A DNA stretch of 46,805 nt. Origin: an uncultured Rhodobacterales bacterium (GTDB lineage: Bacteria > Pseudomonadota > Alphaproteobacteria > Rhodobacterales > Rhodobacteraceae). The first letter of the stretch is position 1. Every line of letters begins with the position of its first letter. A program made the translations under genes and the position numbers. Location: positions 1 through 46,805 of the forward strand of contig CAIMWI010000072.1 of NCBI GenBank assembly GCA_903845215.1, given 5' to 3'. This document shows, in pieces, positions 17,808 to 31,957 of this stretch. The notes under the pieces were generated by a model. It saw nothing but the letters and a program-made list of their open reading frames with translations, did no database searches and had not been told where the DNA came from.

Positions 17808-19383
17808 ATGAAGCTGACCCTGTGGACATATGAAGGCCCGCCCCATGTGGGGGCCATGCGAGTGGCGACCGGCATGAAAGGCCTGCACTATGTGTTGCAT
17901 GCCCCGCAGGGCGACACCTATGCTGATCTGCTTTTCACCATGATCGAACGGCGCGACCACCGCCCGCCGGTGACCTATACCACCTTTCAAGCCCGCGATC
18001 TGGGCGGCGATACCGCCACGCTGTTCAAAACCGCTTGCCAAGACGCCGTCGACCGTTTCGCACCCGAGGCGATCATCGTCGGGGCCTCGTGCACTGCCGA
18101 GCTCATCCAAGACAATCCTGCAGGGCTCGCCGGTTCGATGAACCTTGGCCTGCCGGTGATCCCGTTGGATCTGCCGTCTTATCAGCGCAAAGAGGGGTTT
18201 GGCACGGACGAGACCTTCTTGCAGATCGTCCGGCATCTGGCCCAGCCATGCGCGCGCACCGAACAGATCACCGCCAACCTGATCGGTCCCACCGCCTTGG
18301 GCTTTCGCCACCGCGACGATATCACCGAATTGACCCGCCTTTTGGCCGAAATGGGCGTCGGCGTGAACGTGGTCGGCCCCATGGGGTCGCGCCCGTCTGA
18401 CATCGCCCGCCTTGGGGCGGCGCATTTCAACGTGCTGATGTATCCCGAACACGCCGAATCCGCCGCCCGCTGGCTAGAGACGAACTTCAAACAACCCTAT
18501 ACCAAAACCGTCCCAATCGGCGTCGGGGCCACGCGCGATTTTCTGGCTGAAGTGGCCAAGATCACCGGCCTGCCCGTGAAAACCGACACCACCCGCCTGC
18601 GCCTGCCATGGTGGACCCGCAGCGTCGACAGCACCTATCTGACTGGCAAACGCGTCTTTATCTTCGGCGACGGCACCCATGTCGCCGCCGCCGCCCGCAT
18701 CGCCCGCGAAGAGATGGGGTTCGAGGTCGCAGGCCTTGGCTGCTTTAACCGCGAAATGGCCCGCCCCATCCGCGCGCTTGCCAAGGACTACGGGGTCGAG
18801 GCGCTGATCTCTGACGACTATCTTGAAGTCGAGGCCACCATTGCCGCCTTGCAGCCCGAAATGATCTTGGGCACCCAAATGGAACGCCACATCGGCAAAC
18901 GCCTCGGCATTCCTTGCGCCGTCATCTCTGCTCCCGTCCATGTCCAAGATTTCCCGGCGCGCTATTCCCCCCAAATGGGTTGGGAAGGCGCCAATGTGAT
19001 CTTTGACACCTGGGTTCACCCGCTGGTCATGGGCCTTGAAGAACACCTTTTGCATATGTTCCGCGACGATTTCGAATTTCACGACGACGCCGGGGCCTCG
19101 CACCATGGCGGCGCGCACAAGCCGCGGGACGTGGTCGCTGAAGCCGCCCCTGCGGCCGCGGACGTGGCGGGCTCGATGCCCGACGCGGGCGCATCTTTGG
19201 GCGACAGCGTGCCGGTGGTTCAACCCTCGGGCCAGATCGTCTGGCTGTCGGATGCCGAGGCCGAGTTGAAAAAGATCCCCTTCTTTGTGCGCGGAAAGGC
19301 CCGCCGCAACACCGAAAATTACGCCCAAACCAAGGGTGTCACCGCGATATCCGTTGAAACCTTGTACGAGGCAAAGGCCTATT

Positions 19384-19394
<11 letters not shown>
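17808..19394 (+). CDS. bchB: Dark-operative protochlorophyllide reductase subunit B
   Basis: The 528-residue BchB contributes Cys95 (VGASCTAEL) and Asp36 (HAPQGDTY) to the NB cluster; the Asp is the unusual fourth ligand known for this enzyme. The C-terminal part ([20 protein letters not shown], about residue 487 on) is the conserved PCP_red tail. ATG 17808 is supported by the family N-terminus [18 protein letters not shown] and a G-rich ribosome-binding site; the frame upstream is filler. The stop overlaps the bchH start by 11 nt. Confidence 0.97.
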
Positions 19395-23928
<4,534 letters not shown>

Positions 23929-23929
<1 letters not shown>

Positions 23930-24594
23930 TGGCTGACTACGCATCCACCCTGTCGCGGGTCGAAGACTACTTCGACCGATCCGCCACCAAAGTGTGGGAG
24001 CGGCTAACCTCTGACGCGCCGGTCAGCGGCATTCGCCAGACCGTGCGCGAGGGGCGCGACCGGATGCGCGCTGTGATGCTGGCCCGCTTGCCCGCCGACC
24101 TGCGCGGTGTGCGAGTGCTGGATGCGGGCTGCGGGGCAGGCCAAATGACGGCCGAACTGGCGGCGCGCGGGGCGCAGGTTGTGGCGGTGGATATTTCTCC
24201 GGCCTTGGTGGATATCGCCCGCAACCGTCTGCCGCCTGAACTGGCCCATAAAGTTACCTTTGCCAGCGGCGATATGACGGCCGATTACGGGCGGTTTGAC
24301 TTTGTCGTGGCGATGGACAGCCTGATTTACTACGGAACCGAGGATATCACCGCCGCCCTGCACCGTTTGGGCCGCAACACCGCGCAGGCGGTGGTCTTTA
24401 CCGTGGCGCCGCGCACAGCGTTCCTGATGACCTTTTGGACCTTGGGTAAGGCTTTCCCACGCTCGGACCGCAGCCCGATCATGGTGCCGCATGCCTTTGC
24501 AACGTTGAACCGCGCGACTGACGCGCGTTTGACCAAGGTTGAGCGTGTCTCACGCGGGTTTTATATTTCGGAATGTTTGGAGTATCGGGCGTGA
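23929..24594 (+). CDS. bchM: Magnesium protoporphyrin O-methyltransferase
   Basis: BchM methylates the C13 propionate of Mg-protoporphyrin IX with S-adenosylmethionine, giving the substrate of AcsF. The 221-residue protein has the SAM-binding motif VRVLDAGCGAGQMTAELAA (about residue 63) and the family start YASTLSRVEDYFDRSATKVWERL. ATG 23929 was preferred to TTG 23926. The stop overlaps the GTG start of lhaA (GTGA). Confidence 0.96.
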
Positions 24595-26033
24595 TCGTCT
24601 TTAAGTCCAAACACATCCAGCAGTTGGGCACCAAGTGGATGCCCTTTGCCGATGCCGCTTCGGAAGGGCTGACCATGGCGCAGCTGCTGCGCTTGGGGTT
24701 GTTTCAGGTGTCTGTAGGCATGGCCGCCGTGCTGCTGTTGGGCACTTTGAACCGCGTGATGATTGTGGAACTGGCCGTGCCTGCCAGCGTTGTGGCAGTG
24801 ATGATCGCCTTACCGGTGATCTCGGCCCCGTTTCGCGCGATGCTGGGGCATAAATCTGATACCCACAAAAGCTGGATCGGCTGGAAGCGCATTCCCTACC
24901 TGTGGTTTGGCAGCCTGTGGCAGATGGGCGGGCTGGCGATTATGCCCTTTGCGCTAATCGTCCTTTCGGGCGATCAGGTGCATGGGCCGGAATGGGCGGG
25001 TAAGGCGCTGGCAGGTTTGGCATTCTTGATGACCGGCATTGGCATGCACATGACCCAGACGGCGGGTCTGGCGCTGGCGTCTGACCGCGCAACGGAAGAA
25101 ACCCGTCCTCGGGTTGTGGCGCTGCTGTATGTGATGAACCTGCTGGGCATGGCGATTTCGGCCGTCATTTTGGGCCTGCTGTTGCGCGATTTTGACCAAA
25201 TCAAACTGGTGCGCGTGGTGCAAGGCTGCGGCGTTGCCACAATTGTTTTGAACATGATCGCGCTGTGGAAGCAGGAAAAAGTCCGCCCGATGTCGAAAGA
25301 AGAGATGGCCGAGACGCGCCCCGTTTTTCACGAAGGCTGGCGCGATCTGATGGCGGGCGGGACGGCAGGGCGCCTGTTGCTGGTGGTGATGCTGGGGACC
25401 ATGGGCTTTCAGATGCAAGATGTGCTTTTGGAGCCCTACGGTGCGGAAATCTTGGGCCTATCGGTCGGCTCGACGACTTGGTTGACCGCCTGCAATGCGA
25501 TGGGCGCGCTGGTGGGGTTTATTCTGGCCGGGCGCTGGATGGCGCAGGGGCAAGATATGTACCGCATGGCAGCACGCGGCTTGCTGGTCGGGGTGGTGGC
25601 GTTCTTGATGGTGATCTTTGCTGCCCCCATCAGTTCAAGCGTGTTGTTTTATGCGGGCGCTTGGGGCATCGGGCTGGGCGCGGGGCTGTTTGCCGTGTCG
25701 ACCCTGACCGCCGCTATGGCCATGCCCGAACAGGGCAAGGCCGGGCGCGGGTTGGTGCTGGGGGCTTGGGGGGCGGCGCAGGCCACGGCGGCGGGTGTCT
25801 CGATCGCGCTTGGCGGTGGCTTGCGCGACTGGGTCAGCACCTATGCGATGCAGGGCAAATTTGGCGCGCTGTTTGAAACCAAAACCTTCGGCTACGCCGC
25901 GGTCTATCAAATCGAAATCGTGGTCATTTTCGCCACACTTATCGTCTTGGCCCCCTTGGTGCGGGTCACACTGTTTAACGCACAAACCAAAGCCAACGCG
26001 GCCCGGATGGGTCTTGTTGACTTTCCAAACTAA
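24591..26033 (+). CDS. lhaA: LH1 assembly protein LhaA (PucC family)
   Basis: A 480-residue BCD/PucC-family membrane protein with about 12 segments. Family blocks include RLGLFQVSVGMAAVLLLGTLNRVMIVEL, FRAMLGHKSDTHKSWIGWKRIPYLW, GMHMTQTAGLALASD and GFQMQDVLLEPYGAEIL. Its position directly before puhA matches LhaA (F1696), which is needed for LH1 assembly and probably delivers bacteriochlorophyll. GTG 24591 overlaps the bchM stop. The protein is a paralogue of the gene at 11068-12363. Confidence 0.92.
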   Translation: MIVFKSKHIQQLGTKWMPFADAASEGLTMAQLLRLGLFQVSVGMAAVLLLGTLNRVMIVELAVPASVVAVMIALPVISAPFRAMLGHKSDTHKSWIGWKRIPYLWFGSLWQMGGLAIMPFALIVLSGDQVHGPEWAGKALAGLAFLMTGIGMHMTQTAGLALASDRATEETRPRVVALLYVMNLLGMAISAVILGLLLRDFDQIKLVRVVQGCGVATIVLNMIALWKQEKVRPMSKEEMAETRPVFHEGWRDLMAGGTAGRLLLVVMLGTMGFQMQDVLLEPYGAEILGLSVGSTTWLTACNAMGALVGFILAGRWMAQGQDMYRMAARGLLVGVVAFLMVIFAAPISSSVLFYAGAWGIGLGAGLFAVSTLTAAMAMPEQGKAGRGLVLGAWGAAQATAAGVSIALGGGLRDWVSTYAMQGKFGALFETKTFGYAAVYQIEIVVIFATLIVLAPLVRVTLFNAQTKANAARMGLVDFPN

Positions 26034-26045
26034 AAGGACAACCCG

Positions 26046-26819
26046 ATGCTTGGTACTCATTTCTTCGGCACCTTCGATCTGGCCTCTCTGGCGATCTGGC
26101 TTTTCTGGGGCTTTTTCGCGCTGCTGGTCTATTATCTGCAAACCGAGAATATGCGCGAAGGCTATCCGCTGGAAACCGAAGACGGGGCGACTGCGCCCAA
26201 TCAGGGGCCTTTCCCGCTGCCGCGCCCCAAGACCTTCCTTTTGCCGCATGGTCGCGGGGAAGTGACTGTGCCCAACGGCGCACGCGAGGCGCGCGATGTG
26301 GCGCTGGGGCGCACGGCTGTGTCCGAGGGCTTCCCCCATGCGCCCTTGGGCGACCCGATGGCTGACGGCGTTGGTGCCGCCGCTTGGGCACCGCGCCGCG
26401 ATGTGCCCGAACTGGATGGCCACGGCCATGTCAAGATCCAACCGATGGCCGTGGCTACGGCCTTTGGCGTCTCGGCCGGTCGTGATCCGCGCGGGTTGGC
26501 GGTGCAGGCCAATGACAACGAAGTCGTCGGCACCATTTCTGACATGTGGGTCGACGCGCCCGAGCAACTGGTGCGCTATCTGGAAATCAACCTGAACGAT
26601 GGTGGCAAGCGCTTGGTGCCGATGCCCATGGTAAAGATCTTGAAAGATCGGGTGCGGATCAATTCTCTGTCATCTGACCTGTTTGCCGGCGTGCCCAGCA
26701 CCAAATCGGCAACGCAGGTGACGCTGCTGGAAGAAGAAAAGATCAGCGCCTATTACGCCGGCGGTACGCTCTACGGCCAAGCCAAGCGCAAGGGCGGCTC
26801 GGAAAGCTGGAAGCCATGA
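26046..26819 (+). CDS. puhA: Photosynthetic reaction centre subunit H
   Basis: PuhA caps the cytoplasmic face of the reaction centre and helps proton delivery to QB. The 257-residue protein has one N-terminal membrane helix (about 12-31: [20 protein letters not shown]) followed by the conserved [10 protein letters not shown] and a soluble beta domain with [18 protein letters not shown] and [21 protein letters not shown]. An AAAGGA ribosome-binding site precedes the ATG. The stop overlaps the puhB start (ATGA). Confidence 0.97.
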   Translation: MLGTHFFGTFDLASLAIWLFWGFFALLVYYLQTENMREGYPLETEDGATAPNQGPFPLPRPKTFLLPHGRGEVTVPNGAREARDVALGRTAVSEGFPHAPLGDPMADGVGAAAWAPRRDVPELDGHGHVKIQPMAVATAFGVSAGRDPRGLAVQANDNEVVGTISDMWVDAPEQLVRYLEINLNDGGKRLVPMPMVKILKDRVRINSLSSDLFAGVPSTKSATQVTLLEEEKISAYYAGGTLYGQAKRKGGSESWKP

Positions 26820-27448
26820 TCCCCCACGACGACTTCGCGTCGGAACCGGTTCCGGGTCTGCCCGCCCGCCCGCCTTTGGGCGAAGAGATCCTGTGGCAAG
26901 GCCGTCCCGACGCCTTCGCCTTGGCGCGGGATGCCTATAAGCTAACATGGTTTGCGGGCTACTTCGTGGTGCTGGCGGTGTGGCGCGCCAGCATCATCGG
27001 CACGACCTTTGGCGAGGGGGTTTTGGTCACGCTGCCCTATCTGGTGATCGGATTGGCGTTTTGCGCCATGGTCTATCTGGTGGCGCTGATCCAAGCGCGC
27101 TCGACATTGTACACCGTCACCACTGCACGGGTCGCGCTGCGCATCGGGGCGGCTTTGTCGGTCACGCTGAACATTCCGTTCAAGCAGGTTGCCAATGCAA
27201 CTTTGGCGCTGCGCCAGAATGGAACGGGGTCAATCGCGCTGGAAACCATGGGCGATACGACCATTTCCTATCTGGTCTGCTGGCCCCATGTGCGCCCATG
27301 GCGCTTGGCCAAAACTGAACCGATGCTGCGCTGCATTCCTGATGCACAGCGGGTCGCAAAGCTTTTGGCCGATGCCGCACAAACCCGCCTGAACCAGCCT
27401 GTTGTCACGATGGCCCATGCGGGCCTAACCCTTAGCGCGGCGGAGTAA
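26816..27448 (+). CDS. puhB: Photosynthetic complex assembly protein PuhB
   Basis: A 210-residue membrane protein that assists reaction-centre assembly. It contains a bacterial pleckstrin-homology-like domain ([31 protein letters not shown]) after two or three hydrophobic helices ([36 protein letters not shown]). Proline-rich N-terminal sequence and [11 protein letters not shown] match PuhB. It is coupled to puhA by a 4-nt overlap. Confidence 0.93.
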   Translation: MIPHDDFASEPVPGLPARPPLGEEILWQGRPDAFALARDAYKLTWFAGYFVVLAVWRASIIGTTFGEGVLVTLPYLVIGLAFCAMVYLVALIQARSTLYTVTTARVALRIGAALSVTLNIPFKQVANATLALRQNGTGSIALETMGDTTISYLVCWPHVRPWRLAKTEPMLRCIPDAQRVAKLLADAAQTRLNQPVVTMAHAGLTLSAAE

Positions 27449-27452
27449 CGAT

Positions 27453-27908
27453 ATGTCTGTCACTTACGCCCGCCCCTCCGAAGATCCGGATAAAATCCCA
27501 ACCCCCTTGCTGCGGGCCATTCTGGCGCTGGTTTTGGCCAGCGTCGCCTTGGTGGCCTATTCGGTCTATTCGGGCCGCGACCATGTGGGCGTGCCGCAAG
27601 CAGCAGATGTGGTGCAAGAACGCGCCATCATCTTGCAAGGCGGCGGGGCGCAGGCGGTCACGGTTCTGGCCACTGACGGCACGGTTCTGATGGACCTGCC
27701 CCATGGCGGCTTTATCACCGTCATTCAAAACGCCATGGAACGCGCCCGCCTGACGGCTGGTGTTGATAAACTGCTTCCCGTGCGTATTGTAAAGTACGCC
27801 AACGGCCGCCTGTCGGCCGTGGACGACTACTCTGGATGGAGTGCCGAATTGGGCGCCTTCGGATCAGACAATAGGGCCGCGTTCGAACGGCTCATGTCGC
27901 AAAACTGA
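27453..27908 (+). CDS. puhC: Photosynthetic complex assembly protein PuhC
   Basis: A 151-residue protein with one N-terminal membrane anchor (LLRAILALVLASVALVAYSVYSG) and a periplasmic domain containing VLATDGTVLMDLPHGGFITVIQNAMERAR, the characteristic PuhC block. PuhC supports assembly and organisation of the RC-LH1 core in Rhodobacter. It begins 4 nt after puhB. Confidence 0.92.
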   Translation: MSVTYARPSEDPDKIPTPLLRAILALVLASVALVAYSVYSGRDHVGVPQAADVVQERAIILQGGGAQAVTVLATDGTVLMDLPHGGFITVIQNAMERARLTAGVDKLLPVRIVKYANGRLSAVDDYSGWSAELGAFGSDNRAAFERLMSQN

Positions 27909-27931
27909 CAACCAATAATGGGAACCAAACG

Positions 27932-28228
27932 ATGGGAATTTTCAGTCGATATGCCGAGGAAGTGCCCTGCACCGTCGAAGTCAGTCACCGCTTCGAAAGC
28001 CTGCATGCGCATGTAAGATTTAACAATGGGGCGGTTGTTTATCCGGGGGACGAGGTTTTGGTCCACGGCAAACCGATCCTTGCCGCTTATGGCGAACTCA
28101 TCGTCGAAGACCGCCAAGCCACCATCACCCGTGCCTCTGCCCTAGAACGGCTGTGGACACGGCTGACGGGCGACTTTGGCTTTATGGAATTGTGCGAATT
28201 CTCCTTCTCGGATGAGGTGACACTATGA
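27932..28228 (+). CDS. bciE: Small AcsF-associated protein, likely BciE
   Basis: A 98-residue soluble protein (MGIFSRYAEEVPCTVEVSHR, then FNNGAVVYPGDEVLVHGKPI). It has no membrane segment or signal. A small conserved gene next to acsF in alphaproteobacterial photosynthesis clusters was shown in Rhodobacter sphaeroides to encode BciE, an accessory subunit needed for the oxygen-dependent cyclase. The position here, with the stop overlapping the acsF start as ATGA, and the size fit that protein. I identify it by context and general resemblance, not by a diagnostic motif. GGGAA lies about 8 nt before the ATG. Confidence 0.72.
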   Translation: MGIFSRYAEEVPCTVEVSHRFESLHAHVRFNNGAVVYPGDEVLVHGKPILAAYGELIVEDRQATITRASALERLWTRLTGDFGFMELCEFSFSDEVTL

Positions 28229-29322
28229 ACGCGACCCCCAAGGCGCTGGATGCCGAATACGCCGAACTGGCCATTCAAACCCAGCAAGAAACCCAAGCGC
28301 TGGCGACCGAGACCACGCTTTTGAACCCGCGCTTTTACACCACCGACTTCGACGAGATGGACCGTATCGACGTCACCCCCGTGCGCGCCGAATGGGACAA
28401 GCTGTTGGATCAAATGCGCTCTGACCCCAACAAGGCGCATTTCAAGAAAAACGCCGAATGGGACGCGGATTGGGACGGGATGGAACCCAAGCTGAAGCGC
28501 GAGTTTATTGATTTTCTGGTGTCGTCTTGCACGGCCGAATTCTCGGGCTGCGTGCTGTACAAAGAAATGAAGCGGCGCGGCAACAACCCCGACATCTGCG
28601 AACTGTTCAATTTTATGGCCCGTGACGAGGCCCGCCATGCCGGCTTTATCAACGACGCCCTACGCGAAGCGGGTGTGGCGGTGAACTTGGGCTTTTTAAC
28701 CAAGGCCAAGAAATACACCTATTTCCGCCCCAAATTCATCTACTACGCGACCTATCTGTCGGAAAAGATCGGCTATGCGCGCTACATCACCATTTTCCGC
28801 CATCTGGAAGCCAACCCCGACCAGCGGTTCCATCCGATTTTCAAATGGTTCCGCGAATGGTGCAACGACGAGTTCAGCCACGGCGAGGCCTTTGCCCTGT
28901 TGATGCGCACCGACCCCAAGCTGACGCAATCTTTCGCCAACAAGTTGTGGATCCGCTTCTTTTTGACGGCGGTGTATTCGACCATGTATGTCCGCGACCA
29001 TGCGCGGCCGGAATTCCACAAGGCTTTGGGTGTGGATATCGAATGGTACGACCAAGAGGTGTTCCGCAAAACCTCAACCATCGCGCGGCAGGTATTTCCG
29101 GTAGAGCTTGATATCGACCACAAACGCTGGATGCCCAACCTGCGCCGGATGCGCGATGCCTTTGGCGTGATGGATGCGGGCAAAAAGCAAGGCGGTTTGG
29201 CGGGGTGGATCAAATCCAAGCGCGGGGCTGTCAGCGCGGCGCTGGCCTTTGTGTCGCTTTACACCATTCCAGTCATCCGCAGCGAACCGCCCAAGAATGT
29301 GCGGTTGGAACCGGTCTATTGA
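28225..29322 (+). CDS. acsF: Oxygen-dependent Mg-protoporphyrin IX monomethyl ester cyclase
   Basis: AcsF is a di-iron monooxygenase that forms the fifth ring of bacteriochlorophyll using O2. The 365-residue protein has the ferritin-like iron ligands in order: Glu105 (CTAEFSG), E135-x2-H138 (ARDEARHAG) and Glu216/His219 (NDEFSHGEAF). The family core begins LLNPRFYTTDFDEMD. It is the only cyclase in the window; the oxygen-independent BchE is not seen. It is cotranscribed with puhABC and the putative bciE, and is followed by puhE. Confidence 0.97.
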   Translation: MNATPKALDAEYAELAIQTQQETQALATETTLLNPRFYTTDFDEMDRIDVTPVRAEWDKLLDQMRSDPNKAHFKKNAEWDADWDGMEPKLKREFIDFLVSSCTAEFSGCVLYKEMKRRGNNPDICELFNFMARDEARHAGFINDALREAGVAVNLGFLTKAKKYTYFRPKFIYYATYLSEKIGYARYITIFRHLEANPDQRFHPIFKWFREWCNDEFSHGEAFALLMRTDPKLTQSFANKLWIRFFLTAVYSTMYVRDHARPEFHKALGVDIEWYDQEVFRKTSTIARQVFPVELDIDHKRWMPNLRRMRDAFGVMDAGKKQGGLAGWIKSKRGAVSAALAFVSLYTIPVIRSEPPKNVRLEPVY

Positions 29323-29391
29323 GCCTGAGCGCACATAAACGTGTCTGGCGGGGCGCTTGCGTCCCGTCTTGGGCTGGATTACGGGGGCGTT

Positions 29392-30198
29392 ATGACTGAT
29401 AACCCCTGGGTCGCCGCCCTTATCACGCTGTTTTTGTGGTGGTTTTCCACCGGCGTTATCCTATGGCGCGTGCGCGTGGCTGATAATGGCACAGCCAAAG
29501 ATCACCAGATGTCGGTGATCATGGGCCTGCCGCTGCTGGCAATTGGACTTTCGGCGGCGCAGGCGTCCTTGATGGATCTGTCCGCTGGCGGCATATATCT
29601 GGCGTTTGTGGCGGCTTTGGCCCTATGGGGTTGGATCGAACTGGCCTTTCTTTCGGGCGTTATCACCGGCCCCAATACCGACCCTTGCCCGCCCTTTGTG
29701 CGGCAAGCGGATCGTTTTTGGCGTGCCGTTGGCACCATTGCTTGGCACGAGGCGCTGTTGGTTGCGACCTTGCTCGCCCTTGGGTTAGCCACGCTTCACG
29801 CCGCCAATCCCTTTGCCTTTGGCACCTTTGCGCTGCTGTTTGTGGCGCGCATTTCGGCCAAATTGAACCTTTTCCTGGGCGTGCCGCGCATCAATGTGCA
29901 GTTTTTGCCCAAGCCGTTGGCCCATCTGGCCAGCCACTTCCGCATCGGCCGCATCACAGCCCTTTTTCCTGTTTCTGTTTCTTGCCTCACCGTATTTTCT
30001 GCCCTGTTGTTGGAACGGGCGATCAATGTCGCCCATCCGGGCATGTCTGTGGGCTATGCTCTGCTGACCTGCCTATGCCTGCTGGCCTTGCTGGAGCACT
30101 GGTTTATGGTGCTGCCGCTGCCGGATGAAAAACTGTGGCGCTGGATGATGCCCGCCACGAAACCACAAAAAGATCTTGGGGACGCCAATGGACTTTGA
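29392..30198 (+). CDS. puhE: Photosynthetic complex assembly protein PuhE
   Basis: A 268-residue polytopic membrane protein (about seven segments) of the PuhE/DUF3623 family, which influences bacteriochlorophyll synthesis and core-complex levels in Rhodobacter. Family blocks include [41 protein letters not shown] and [24 protein letters not shown] 29392 has GGGGG 5 nt upstream; a GTG at 29341 in the same frame would add 17 unconserved residues. Its 3' end overlaps the hemA start by 11 nt. Confidence 0.92.
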   Translation: MTDNPWVAALITLFLWWFSTGVILWRVRVADNGTAKDHQMSVIMGLPLLAIGLSAAQASLMDLSAGGIYLAFVAALALWGWIELAFLSGVITGPNTDPCPPFVRQADRFWRAVGTIAWHEALLVATLLALGLATLHAANPFAFGTFALLFVARISAKLNLFLGVPRINVQFLPKPLAHLASHFRIGRITALFPVSVSCLTVFSALLLERAINVAHPGMSVGYALLTCLCLLALLEHWFMVLPLPDEKLWRWMMPATKPQKDLGDANGL

Positions 30199-31399
30199 TC
30201 AGATTTTCCGCAGCCAGTTGGACATGTTGAAGGCTGAAGGCAACTATCGCACCTTTGCCGAACTTGACCGCAAGCGTGGGTCATTTCCAAGGGCCGATAA
30301 TCACAAAGACGGCAAAGTGGCCGAGGTGACGGTGTGGTGTTCGAACGACTACCTTGGCATGGGCCAGCACCCCGATGTCGTCAACGCCATGGTCGAGGCC
30401 GTGCAGAATGGCGGTATCAGCGCCGGCGGTACGCGCAACATCTCGGGCAACAACCACAAACACCTGCTGTTGGAAGCGGAACTGGCCGATCTGCATGGCA
30501 AGGAATCAGCACTGCTGTTCACCTCGGGCTATGTGTCGAACTGGGCGGCCCTGTCGACTTTGGGCAGCCGGATCAAGGATGCGGTGATTCTCTCAGATGC
30601 GGGCAACCATGCCAGCATGATCGAAGGCGTGCGCCATTCTCGCGCCGATAAGGTAATCTGGAACCACAATGACTGGCGCGATCTTGATCGTAAGCTGGCG
30701 GCCGTGGGCGACAGGCCCAAGATCGTCGCCTTTGAAAGCGTGTATTCGATGGACGGCGACATCGCCCCCATCAAGGAAATCGTGCAGGTCGCCAAAGCCC
30801 ACGGGGCGCTGACTTATATCGACGAAGTGCACGCCGTGGGCATGTACGGCCCGCGCGGCGGCGGCGTCAGCGAACGCGAAGGTCTTGCCGATCAAATTGA
30901 TTTGATCGAGGGCACTTTGGGCAAAGCCTACGGTGTGGTGGGCGGCTATATCACCGGATCGGCCAATCTATGCGATTTTATCCGCAGCTTTGCTTCGGGC
31001 TTTATCTTCACGACCGCCCTTCCCCCTGCCATTGCAGCGGCGGCGACGGCGTCGATCAAACACCTCAAAACTTCGCAGGTGGAGCGCGAAGGCCAGCGAG
31101 CCCAAGTGGCCAAGCTGCGGGCAAAGCTGGACAAATTGGGCATTCCCCATATGGCCAATGACAGCCATATTGTGCCCGTCGTCATCGGCGACCCAGTTAA
31201 ATGCCGCATGATCTCTGACATTTTGATGCGCGACTGGGGCATCTATGTGCAGCCGATCAACTACCCCACCGTGCCCAAAGGCACCGAGCGTTTGCGCATC
31301 ACCCCATCGCCTTTCCATACGGATTCTGATATCGATCACCTTGGTCAGGCCTTGCATTCTTTGTGGCAACATTGTGCACTGGCGAGAGCGGTCGCTTAA
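30188..31399 (+). CDS. hemA: 5-Aminolevulinate synthase
   Basis: HemA condenses glycine and succinyl-CoA to 5-aminolevulinate with pyridoxal phosphate, the first step of tetrapyrrole synthesis (C4 pathway). The 403-residue protein begins [21 protein letters not shown]. It contains [23 protein letters not shown]-type sequence ([13 protein letters not shown]), the PLP region [12 protein letters not shown] and the PLP lysine block [17 protein letters not shown] 30188 follows GGGGA. Its place between puhE and the cytochrome gene matches other Rhodobacteraceae clusters. Confidence 0.97.
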   Translation: MDFDQIFRSQLDMLKAEGNYRTFAELDRKRGSFPRADNHKDGKVAEVTVWCSNDYLGMGQHPDVVNAMVEAVQNGGISAGGTRNISGNNHKHLLLEAELADLHGKESALLFTSGYVSNWAALSTLGSRIKDAVILSDAGNHASMIEGVRHSRADKVIWNHNDWRDLDRKLAAVGDRPKIVAFESVYSMDGDIAPIKEIVQVAKAHGALTYIDEVHAVGMYGPRGGGVSEREGLADQIDLIEGTLGKAYGVVGGYITGSANLCDFIRSFASGFIFTTALPPAIAAAATASIKHLKTSQVEREGQRAQVAKLRAKLDKLGIPHMANDSHIVPVVIGDPVKCRMISDILMRDWGIYVQPINYPTVPKGTERLRITPSPFHTDSDIDHLGQALHSLWQHCALARAVA

Positions 31400-31468
31400 G
31401 ATAACAAATTTGTGATCCAACCGCGTGACCAAAGCGTAGAACCACTACAAAGCTCTAGGGAGACCCCG

Positions 31469-31891
31469 ATGAAATTTACTCTGGCCATTCTTGCGGTCTT
31501 GGCAACCGCTGCAACCCCCGCCTTCGCCGCTGGTGACCCAGCAAAAGGCGAGGCCGTTTTCAAAAATTGCCAAACTTGCCACGCCGTAATTGATGGTGAC
31601 GGGAAAGTCTTGGCTGGCAAAGGCAAGATAGGCCCAAATCTTTTTGGTGTGTTTGGCCGCCAAGCAGGCACCTACGAAGGCTTCAAATATGGCGAATCTA
31701 TTGTGGCTGCTGGTGCGGCCGGTCTGGTTTGGGATGAAGCAACCTTTGTAGAATATGTGCAAGACCCCACGGCTTTTCTGAAGGCAAAACTTGGTGGCCC
31801 GGCGAAGTCAAAAATGGCTTTCAAGGTCAAAGATGCGGCAAGTGCCGCTGACGTGTACGCCTATCTATCGCAGTTCAGCCCTGCGAAGTGA
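31469..31891 (+). CDS. cycA: Cytochrome c2
   Basis: A 140-residue class I c-type cytochrome with a signal peptide (MKFTLAILAVLATAATPAFA, cleavage before AGDP) and a haem-binding motif C34-QT-CH38. It has a downstream methionine region (SKMAFKV) as axial ligand, and KIGPNLFGVFGRQAGT as in the c2/c550 group. In the periplasm it would return electrons from the cytochrome bc1 complex to the reaction centre. The ATG follows AGGGAGA. A strong terminator lies 17 nt behind the stop. The exact class (c2 or c551) is not decided by the sequence alone. Confidence 0.9.
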   Translation: MKFTLAILAVLATAATPAFAAGDPAKGEAVFKNCQTCHAVIDGDGKVLAGKGKIGPNLFGVFGRQAGTYEGFKYGESIVAAGAAGLVWDEATFVEYVQDPTAFLKAKLGGPAKSKMAFKVKDAASAADVYAYLSQFSPAK

Positions 31892-31907
31892 TCTGACCAT
31901 ATAAGCA

Positions 31908-31940
31908 AAAAGCCCCCAGAGTTTTCCGGGGGCTTTTTTA
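31908..31940. terminator. Bidirectional terminator between cycA and dxs
   Basis: A 10-bp stem (AAAAGCCCCC / GGGGGCTTTT) with a 10-nt loop is followed by T-runs on both strands. It lies between the convergent ends of the rightward bchF-cycA unit and the leftward puf-dxs unit. Confidence 0.9.
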
Positions 31941-31957
31941 TGTAAAATCGGCAAGTT

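Noticed and set aside
30890-30907. Near-perfect palindrome GATCAAAT-TG-ATTTGATC, resembling an FNR box
   Set aside because: It lies deep in the hemA coding region and is explained by the codons for D-Q-I-D-L-I; the spacing does not fit TTGAT-N4-ATCAA.
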